From Carallia brachiata (taxonomy: Eukaryota > Streptophyta > Magnoliopsida > Malpighiales > Rhizophoraceae), in the NCBI GenBank assembly GCA_021464245.1, contig JADCRB010000016.1:3403250-3467249 (forward strand): 64,000 bases of DNA, written 5' to 3'. Positions 26,831 to 34,823 of the stretch are shown here, in pieces. A model generated the notes under the pieces. That model ran no database searches, was not told where the DNA came from, and was given only the letters and a program-made list of their open reading frames with translations. The position numbers and the translations under genes were made by a program. The number at the start of each line of letters is the position of its first letter. Position 1 is the first letter of the stretch.

Positions 26831-27145
26831 TAAAAAGTCACAAAGTGATGTACGTGGAATGCACAACTTGTTAGCTCTAAACAAAAATCCATCATGCACA
26901 ACAAAGTCAACATAGTCCCTACGATTTCCATCACAAATAGACTGAAATATAAGATCAAAATCAAGACAAGTAGGGTACTCATCATGCAATTTCTCAAAAC
27001 CTACAACATGAGCATGCAACTCCTGAAGAACACACACAACTCGACTCAGAGCATCAACAGTTTTGTTTTCTATACCAGAATAATATTTAAGCACAAAAGA
27101 ATACTCATTAAGAAATTCAACCCATTTAGCATGCTTAGCATTCAA
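26804..27145 (-). pseudogene. RNase H end and integrase start of the chromovirus
   Basis: A 113-residue minus-strand frame contains KWVEFLNEYSFVLKYYSGIE and VDALSR, the usual end of the retroelement RNase H domain, followed by the spacer toward the integrase zinc finger. It is not joined in frame to the upstream RT segment. Confidence 0.75.
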
Positions 27146-27335
27146 TTTTTTTCAGAATTCAAATAACGCAAAGCTTGATGGTCAGAAAACAAAACAAACT
27201 CCTTAGGAAGCAAATAGTACCTCCAATGACGCAAAGACTGAACAATAGTATAAAACTCCTTATCATATGTAGAGTACCTTTGCCTCGCTTCATTGAGTTT
27301 TTCTCTGAAAAAAGCGATGGGGTATCCCTTCTGAC

Positions 27336-28298
27336 TCAGGACTCCTCCAATGCCAACTCTGAAGCATCACAAGCAACTTCAAACACCTTGTTGAAGTCAG
27401 GATGACTCAAAACGGGAGCTTCACTGATTTGCCTTTTGATGTCTTTGAAAGCTATGGAAGCTTTACTAGACCACTGAAATTCTCCCTTTTTCAAGCAATC
27501 AGTAATAGGGGCCATAATGGTACTAAATCCCCTAATGAACCTTCGATAGAAAGGGGCTAAACCATGGAAGCTGCGAGCTTTAGTAAGAGACTTAGGCTTC
27601 GGCCACTCTTGAATGACCGTAACCTTTCTAGGATCCGTAGCTATACCATGAGCAGAAACAATAAATCCTAAGAATAATACCTTAAACTGCAAAAATGTAC
27701 ACTTTTTAAGGTTAGCATACAATTTAACTTCCCTAAGAGTAAAGAAAACTAACTGCAGGTGATCCAAGTGTTCTTTCTCAGACTTACTGTAGACAAGGAT
27801 GTCATCGAAGTATACCACTAGAAATCAATTTATGAATGGCTTCAGGACATGAGTCATAACCCTCATAAATGTACTAAGAGCATTTGATAACCCAAAAGGC
27901 ATGACTAGCCACTCATATAATCCATCATGTGTCTTAAATGTAGTATTCCACTCATCCCTAGGCCGAATGCGTATCTGATGATACCCACTACGAAGGTCTA
28001 TTTTGGAATACCAACTAGAACCAGCCAGCATATCCAGCATATCCTCTAACCTAGGAATGGAAAATCAGTACTTGGTGATGATCTTGTTGATAGCTCGACT
28101 ATCAACACACATCCTCCGTGACCCATCTTTCTTAGGGGTCAACAAAGTAGGAACAGCACAAGGACTAAGGCTATGTCACACAAAGCCCTTAGACAGCAAT
28201 GCTTCTACTTGCCTATTCAACTCTTCACGTTCTTTAGGATTCATCTGATAATGTGGAAGGTTAGGCAACTGCGAACCAGGAACTAAGTCAATGGCATG
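27336..28298 (-). pseudogene. Reverse transcriptase of the chromovirus
   Basis: The frame 28040-27825 has the first catalytic Asp motif ([14 protein letters not shown]) and the PFGLSNA box. After an in-frame TGA near 27825 it continues with [11 protein letters not shown] (the catalytic FDD box) and the thumb and connection region down to 27336. The N-terminal part (about 28298-28040) contains several stops. The order and spacing are those of gypsy RT. Confidence 0.85.
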
Positions 28299-28997
28299 CT
28301 ATATGTCCCACATGGGTGAGAGCTCATCGGGAAGGTCATCGAGCATAACATCAACAAATTCCTCTACCAATTTATCCAAAGCAGGAGGAAGAACAGCTCG
28401 AGGTGTGCTCGACTGTGGGTTGACCTCTTTGGAAATAACAACTAACGAGCAGTCATTATTCCCTAATTCTCTTTCAAAGGCCTTATGATCCAAAATGTGA
28501 AGGCCTTTATTTGCATAAACAGGGGGAAGAGATTTGGGTTTCGGCCTTGCGTCCTTAACAAAGGGTTTAGATGGGTTTAGGATGATGTTCTTGCCTTCAT
28601 ACTTGAAGACATAGTTATTCTCTCGACCATGATTAGTCACATGAAGGTTGTAGAGCCAAGGATGACCTAGGAGAATATGAGCCACATCCATGGGCAAAAC
28701 ATCATAATAAGTCTTATCCTTATAGTCACCTAGCTGAATGGGCACTAAACACCGCTCTGTGACTGGTAAGGTGGTTTTATTCACCCAAGTTACGTGGAAT
28801 GGTTGCAGATGTGCTTCTACTTTAAGGTTCAACCTCGAAAGGGCAGACTTAGCAACAACATTCATGGTACTCCCTCCATCGATAACCAGCTTACAGCTGC
28901 GATCTCTAGATCGAATGTAGGTGTGGAATATGCTTGTACGTTTCCATGTATCATTGTCCACAACAATAGACAAAACACACCTAATAATATAGCACAA
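28299..28997 (-). pseudogene. Retroviral-type aspartic protease region of the chromovirus
   Basis: A 232-residue minus-strand frame contains LVIDGGSTMNVVAKSAL, which matches the retroelement protease active site, with DGG in place of the usual DSG or DTG. ILLGHPWLYNLHV follows, the conserved second half of the domain. The rest leads toward the RT. The active-site change suggests decay or low activity. Confidence 0.75.
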
Positions 28998-29104
28998 TGT
29001 TGGTCATCATCCACAAAGTCCTCTATGAATTCATCATCTTCACCAAAGTACTTCAAGGGGTCAACAACTTGATCTTCGCTCTCTATGAGATCATCAGACT
29101 CTTT

Positions 29105-29290
29105 CTACATAATGAGAGCATGATCAGGACAACGAAAGGCAATGTGACCCTTTTTATGGCCACGGAAACACTCAACGAGAGGGTTACTCGCTTGAGATTT
29201 GGGAGCAGAGCGTACCAGACGAGTAGTAGAAGGAGTGGAATGCAAAGAAGTGGACGAATTAATAGGTTTGACATGAGAAGTAGAACTAGA
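29105..29290 (-). pseudogene. Gag zinc-knuckle remnant of the chromovirus
   Basis: The minus-strand frame ending at 29105 reads CFRGHKKGHIAFRCP near its end. This is a CCHC nucleocapsid knuckle in which the second Cys is replaced by Gly. Upstream, at about 29300, the frame runs into satellite sequence, so nearly all of gag is absent. Confidence 0.7.
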
Positions 29291-29302
29291 AGAAAAGGAA
29301 AA

Positions 29303-29411
29303 TGCGAGACGGCAACAACAAAGCACACTACTTGCCCACACGAATATAAAAGGGGTGACAGCAACAACAAAAAGCCCTGACACCTTGCCCGTACGAGTAT
29401 AAAAGCCAAGC
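29303..29411 (-). repeat. Two orphan satellite monomers
   Basis: GCGAGACGGCAACAACAAAG begins at about 29306 and is followed by units ending in CGAATATAAAAGG and TACGAGTATAAAAG. They have the same orientation as arm 2, although 7.5 kb of retroelement DNA lies between. They are about 125 bp upstream of the start codon of the MBD4-like gene. Confidence 0.92.
29398..29405 (+). promoter_or_regulatory. Candidate TATA box of the MBD4-like gene, satellite-derived
   Basis: TATAAAAG is a strong match to the plant TATA consensus and lies 131 bp upstream of the ATG at 29536. That would give a transcription start near 29430 and a 5' leader of about 105 nt. The motif is part of the second orphan satellite monomer. 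A weaker copy (ATATAAAAG) lies at about 29344. Promoter use is inferred, not shown. Confidence 0.45.
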
Positions 29412-29454
29412 AGAAGCTGTAAGAAGAAAATTCTTTCGTACAAGTATACTTGCA

Positions 29455-29463
29455 ATGCAATAG
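29455..29463 (+). promoter_or_regulatory. Minimal upstream ORF in the leader of the MBD4-like gene
   Basis: ATG CAA TAG, a start followed by one codon and a stop, lies 73 bp before the main ATG. If it is in the mRNA it could lower translation of the main frame. Its presence in the transcript depends on the unproven start site. Confidence 0.3.
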
Positions 29464-29535
29464 GAGGAGGGAAGGAAGAAGAAAAAGGCCAAGAAGAAGA
29501 AGAATTTTTGGAGGGTTTTTTTGTGATAGATTGTG

Positions 29536-32534
29536 ATGGTGGAAGAGGTGGAGAAATTTGAGCACAAGATTGTGATTGGATGTCCTGATAGTAGTAGTAG
29601 TTGTAAGAGCCTGAGAATGCCCCACAATCACAAACACCCAAATGATAAAGATGAAGATGAAGAAGAAGCTGAGGAGGACGCGCCTGATTTTGATTTATCA
29701 AAAGGAGATGACGGGGCTCGGAGCAAGCAGCCGGAGGAGGTGAGTGGCTTCTGTTTTTCAATTTCAATCATCATGCATAGTAAATTTCTAATTACACTCC
29801 ATTACAAACCTAATATCTTATGTTATGTTTTTTTTTTTTTTTGTGTCTTCTTCAGAATCAACAAAACTTAAACAAGAAAAGTAAAAGGAAAAGGAAGAGT
29901 CCTTGTACTTGTACTAACAATGATAACAATAATAATGACAATAACAACTACAACAACGATATCCACTTTAAGTTGGAGGAGATGGAGACTAACACCAAGA
30001 TGAACATGACAAAGAGGAAGAAGAAGAAGACGGAGCCGGGAAAGGGCATTGATTTGAATGTTCAAATCAACAAGCCGCCCTCTGTCAGTCGAGGCCCCAC
30101 TTGTTCATTGGGCAAAGGTGAATATGATGCACTTTCTGTCATTGATGGGAATATGGGCTCTTCTATTTTTGCTGCATATTTGAATGGTAATATGGGGAAG
30201 AAGGTTAACGCAACAGATGTTACATCTCCCAATGGACCGAGCTCGAATTGCTCTATTACGGAAGGGCGAGCTGTTAATACAAAGAGTCTTGATGAAGTGC
30301 TCTCACAATTTGTTTATAAAGGCGTTGGTGACATGATGATGAAAAACAGTGTTCAAAGAAAAAGGTCTTACTCTACTTGTTTTACCAAGGTTGCAAAAAA
30401 TGAAGAGAAGAGTGATAACAAGAATAAGTTGAGTATGGAATCTCAAGCTGCTTGCAATAAGGCTGAGAATCAAGTTTTACACTCATCTACCATCCAAGGG
30501 AACCTACACGGCAGAAAAGCCAACGGAAAGGAAGAGGAAGCTGCAGACAATGGCTCTGCTGATGGCAAAAATGGGCGCAAAAGGTTACCAAAGCGGAGTA
30601 CTGTCCTTTCAAAGTCCCAGAAGCTAGATGAGGCATACCAGCGAAAAACTCCAGATAACACATGGAAGCCACCACGGTTTGAAAAAGGGATGCTTCAAGA
30701 TCATGCCCAGGACCCATGGAGAGTGCTGGTGATATGCATGCTTCTTAATCGCACAACAGGGCTGCAGGTATGCTTTTTGTTTTTCAGTTCTTGGTCTGTC
30801 ATTGATTGTCCACATGGCTATGAACTTTTGCTTTCTTGTTGGCTGAATTTGTACTCAAATGCAAATGTATCTTTCAGCTTGCTAGGCCTAATATCCTTAC
30901 GATAAAAATACCTAAATTTGCTGCATATATCGTCAAGATTTGCAATTGGATAGAGTGGAAAACAAGCAGACTTTTTTTTTTTAAAACCAGAAAATTAGAA
31001 GGAATCTTCATGTTATTTATTTATTTCTTGATCTTTTGTGCCTTGTGCTTATCTTGAATTTTGGAAGCACAAAATTATTGCAAAAGCTTATTTGATTCTG
31101 CAGTCATCTCCGAATGACATGAAAGTTCTGTGTGGCCATTCCTGTGTGAAATGTAATCAAATCTCTGTCGGCAATTTTTATTTTGTAAATTCCGACAGAG
31201 TACTTGGCCAGTGGGGTGCCTTGGGGAAAGTGTGTTGGGTCTTTAACAACAAAATCGATATGAATTGAACCGCCTTGACAAATTTCAAATCTTTTTTTCC
31301 ATTGCTTTTGTTAGTCGACATTCATCTCCATGTTTCCAATGGTACTATAGATATTTTATTCACTATCCAAACACAGAACAAAGCACTGCTGGCTGCTGGC
31401 CATTGTTAATAGAGAAGGAGCTACATTTAATGAATTTTTTTTTATCTGCCAGAGACGCACATGCATGGAGAATAGATAGATGAGGCAACCTTTGCCATGA
31501 CTACCTGGTTTTTATCTAAATCAGTGTCCTGTGTTTAAAGATTGGATGCTTTACAAGTAAAGTTTCTTTTCTTTTTTTTTTTTTTCTTTTTTTTTTTTTT
31601 CACACACATGTTCTTGTGCACTGAACAAGTGGTTCACTTTTAGGATATATGATATTTCCAAGTCTGGAAGATTTAGATGATTTTTCTCTATTTAGCTCTT
31701 TGCTATATTATTGCCAGTTAGGTAAAGGTACCAGTTTTTCTTTTCCTTACGGAAAGGGGAAAAGGTGCTGCCAGTCACCAAATAAATGCTATTAGATGCA
31801 ATTAGTTTACTGAAGTTCTAATTTATTTTTGGCAAACTACTGTTTTGATTCTCATCTATATCTTCTATGATGTGCATAATATTTGTGTGGTTCTTGGTTT
31901 CTTGCAAACCAAGGTTAATGCATTTGTCTTTCTTGCAGTTTATGCATTTTCCTCTTCTTGTTCTTCCTTTTCAGCACCATCCTTGTTGCATATAATTTTG
32001 ACATCTGGGTTAAAATATAAAATTTAAATTAATCTTTTATGTCAAGTTTATACTAAAATATTTCATTACAGTGTTGAAGTGATGGATTTGCTAATGAGAA
32101 AAAGAACATCTTACTGTAGGCTGAAAGAGTGATATCAGACCTGTTCACGTTGTGTCCAAATGCTGAGGCTGCTACCAAGGTTGTCACAGAGGAGATAGAA
32201 AATGTTATTAGACCTCTAGGCTTGCAAAAGAAGAGGGCAAAGAGGATACAGCGTTTTTCGCATGAGCATCTAGGGGAGGACTGGACACATGTGACTCAGC
32301 TGCGTGGTGTTGGGAAGTAAGTCCATTTCAAACATGGATCTGTCATTGCATTGCAATAACTATAATTAGTCCTCTTTGGCACTCTAATATAACTGTAAAC
32401 CTTGGTCCTTCAGGTATGCTGCTGTTGCTTATGCAATATTCTGCACAGGGAAGTGGGATCGGGTGACACCAACTGATCACATGTTAAATTATTACTGGGA
32501 ATTGCTTTGCAGAAGCAGGAATATCTTGCAATAG
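29536..32534 (+). CDS. MBD4L: MBD4-like DNA glycosylase (HhH-GPD), four exons
   Basis: Exons are inferred at 29536-29739, 29856-30767, 32120-32316 and 32414-32534. All junctions keep frame and obey GT-AG, giving 477 aa. The plant family is a monofunctional glycosylase removing uracil or thymine from mismatches in nuclear DNA. Residues 1-328 are low-complexity and basic or acidic, with a lysine-rich stretch (KKSKRKRKS) that could act as a nuclear signal. I see no methyl-CpG-binding domain, as usual for the plant proteins. The catalytic domain starts near residue 329 ([20 protein letters not shown]) and continues with [17 protein letters not shown], the HhH hairpin [15 protein letters not shown], and [11 protein letters not shown] with the catalytic Asp at 459. 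The length resembles plant homologues and no break is seen. ATG 29536 is chosen because it opens the frame and follows the TATA-like box. Confidence 0.9.
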
Positions 32535-32557
32535 ATGTGATAGCTTTTGTCCCCTAG

Positions 32558-32758
32558 GAGGACTACTACAATACTAATGAGGTACATAACATGACTGGGG
32601 CCAAAATGCCAATTAGAGAAATGTTTGAAATGAAAATTCGACAAGATCGTAAGGAGGGAAAGCTGTATCGTAACGCTAATTATTGCAGGTACTCAATTAA
32701 CGACTCATTTCAGATTATTTGCATCATTCTCACCATGAATTACTATTATCTTTGGTGA
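32558..32758 (+). other. Open frame after the MBD4-like gene, possible exon fragment
   Basis: After CCCCTAG a 66-codon open frame follows, including AKMPIREMFEMKIRQDRKEG and then KLYRNANYC, ending at TGA. A TGCAG|GTACTC sequence near 32690 could be a splice donor. The composition (charged, Met-rich) looks more coding than its surroundings, but I recognise no family. It could be an alternative 3' exon, a gene fragment or chance. Confidence 0.25.
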
Positions 32759-32966
32759 TACCATTCTGTTCGAGAAATTATCCGGCTGGGTGATATTGCT
32801 ATTAAAAGAATCAGTTTTGAAGTTAGTCTGGCTGACAACTCAAGATATTTTTAGTTATTGAAATCAGCCTTGATGGACAAGGTGGAGAAAAATGAAAATG
32901 TAGTATCTACTTTACTCTGTGCAACATGAAACTTATACTCTAAATCTACCATTTAATCTCTGTTTC

Positions 32967-33188
32967 TCCTACTCATCCTTAGTGGAAGCTGAACTCCAAC
33001 ATTAAAAGGAAAACAACTAACAGCCCCGCCCCATCTCATCCCCAAACGCCCCAAATTTGGGGTGTCAGATTTGATTTTGCCTACTATAGCAGTGTTAGGG
33101 GAAAACTGGACAACAATGTGGTTCATATATAGATCATTCATTGCATTCCGATAATCCTATTCATCCTTAGTGGAAGCTGAACTCCAAC
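32967..33188. repeat. Pair of 34-bp direct repeats
   Basis: TCCTACTCATCCTTAGTGGA and the following 14 bases at 32967-33000 recur at 33155-33188 with a single C/T difference. They may be the footprint of a small duplication. No terminal repeat structure was found for the 154 bp between them. Confidence 0.8.
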
Positions 33189-33441
33189 TTTACTCTAAAT
33201 ATTTGAGTTTCAAATACATTACCGATGCATTATGCATTATCTTCTATATAGGGGATCAACTAATCACATAACAGAAATGGAAAGCGACAGTTCGAGACAT
33301 TTCTAGTGGGTTGGTATTTGATCTAGCATTGTTTTGCCCGTTCCACTTCTTCCAATGTCATGGACATGAGAGGAGATATCCGAATAGTGTTAATCACAAC
33401 AGTTGGATCAAACATGAGGTGGTTTGTGATGTACGTCTAAG

Positions 33442-34820
33442 TATGGATGTAAGAACTGAACTGGAGCGGCCGGTTCAACCGAAAAAAATTAGGAACCGGT
33501 TCTTAGTCCCGTCCGATTCACATACAAAACCGTTCTAAATGAGAACCGTCTGGAGAATTGGTAAACCGGTCCCAGTTCTTTCGATTGGATCGGTTTGGAA
33601 TTTAAAAAAATAAAAAATAAAAAACAAAAGGAAAAGCCTAATGAAATTTCGGCCACAGCCGTTCAAGTCTTCACTGTCAGAAGAACAGACTTTCCTCTTG
33701 TTCCTTCAAAACTCGAACGGCTCCATATTAAATAAACCATGGTTCTCTCACTTCTCCATCAAAAACAAAAGAATAACTAAAGATCAAAGATTAAAGCTAT
33801 CCAAAGAAGGTAAATATCTTCATTTGTTTGTTTTTCTTTTTTTTTTTTTTTTTGTGTTTTCTTTTTCAATTTCATTCTAACTTTAGAACCCTAATCCAAA
33901 AAATCCCCAATTTCTTTGTCCATAGTTTGATGTCCTTGAGTTATGTTATTTTTTTTCTTTGTTCCCCAATTTTTATTTCCACGTTTAGGACCTTTAGGTG
34001 CCTAAAAGGCTTTGATTTTTGTTATTTTAGTTTTTGGTAGTTCTGTTACAATTTAAAGGTTATATTCTGAGTTCACATGGTTGTCTTTGTGAAAGGTTGA
34101 GTGACAAACTGGTAAAGATGTAACTGCTGCCGTTGTTGTTCTGCTGCTGTTGCTATTCTTCTGTTCAGCTGTTTTGTTGCTGTTGCTGTTCTGCTGCTGT
34201 TGCTGTTCTACTGTCCTGTTGCTGTTCTGCTGTTCTGCTGTCCTGTTGCTGTTCTGCTGCTGTTGCTGCTCTGCTGTTCTGTTGTCGCTGTTCTGCTATT
34301 CTGCTGCTGTTGCTGTTTTGCTGTTCTGTTGCTGTTCTGTTGCTGTTCTGTTGCTGTCCTGCTGCTGTTTTGCTGTCCTGCTGCACTACAAGCCCCTGCC
34401 GTTCTGTTGAAGAACTTCTAAATACTTTCATTTTCATTGTTAGATTTTTCAATGAATTTTATATTCTTTTATTAAATTTATTATGTGCTCTTTGTGGTCC
34501 GTTGTGAATATATTTTTGCCAAACTTCCTTACTTTAGTTGCTTAGTGGTGAAAACAAGTTTTTTAATTTTCTTTGTTAATCCTGTCATGCACATGCTTTG
34601 AAAAGCCATATATATTCCTTAAGAATGGTTTATCTCATTTTAACTTATGAAAACTGTGATTCTAAGTTCAAAATAGGAAATAACATATTGTGTCACCAAG
34701 ACATCTTGTGAAAGTATATATATATATACCGATTTTACCGGTTCAACTGCGGTTGAACCAGTTGAATCTTGAACTGCTAAATTTTCTGGTTCAATATCCG
34801 GTTCAGTTTTAAAAACCTTG
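33442..34820. mobile_element. Non-autonomous hAT-like element, 1379 bp
   Basis: The element is flanked by a perfect 8-bp target-site duplication CGTCTAAG (33434-33441 and 34821-34828), the length typical of hAT insertions. The left end TATGGATGTAAGAACTGAAC and the inverted right end CAAGGTTTTTAAAACTGAAC match at 14 of 20 positions. Subterminal regions are rich in CCGGTTCAA and AACCGG motifs in both orientations. There is no transposase frame. The interior includes poly-T and a CTG-rich repeat. It lies in the 3' end of the minus-strand glycosylase gene. Confidence 0.82.
34125..34386. repeat. CTG/TTG-rich minisatellite inside the hAT-like element
   Basis: Irregular repeats of CTGCTGTTGCTGTT and CTGTCCTGTTGCTGTT run for about 260 bp. 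They leave several stop-free frames rich in Leu, Cys and Val on the plus strand and Gln on the minus strand. These frames are artefacts of the repeat. Confidence 0.9.
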
Positions 34821-34823
34821 CGT

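Larger units (their letters stand above)
25129..29300 (-). mobile_element. Chromovirus (Ty3/gypsy), 5'-truncated and decayed
   Basis: Read on the minus strand from 29300 down, the order is gag zinc knuckle, protease, reverse transcriptase, RNase H, integrase and chromodomain, followed by a probable 3' LTR at 25494-25129. The C-terminal chromodomain identifies the chromovirus group. Most of gag and the 5' LTR are missing, because at 29300 the sequence turns into two satellite monomers. In-frame stops occur in RT, integrase and chromodomain, so the copy is dead. Its opposite orientation and different lineage separate it from the Tat-like remnant at 21.8-24.1 kb. Confidence 0.88.

Noticed and set aside
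29105..29767. 220-residue minus-strand frame as a single protein
   Set aside because: Only its last part is the gag knuckle; the rest reads through satellite and the antisense of the first exon of the MBD4-like gene.
30836..31483. Small open frames between exons of the MBD4-like gene
   Set aside because: They lie in the third intron region between well-defined splice sites and show no domain.
34133..34507. Cys/Leu-rich open frame as a gene
   Set aside because: It is a translation of the CTG-rich repeat inside the hAT-like element.
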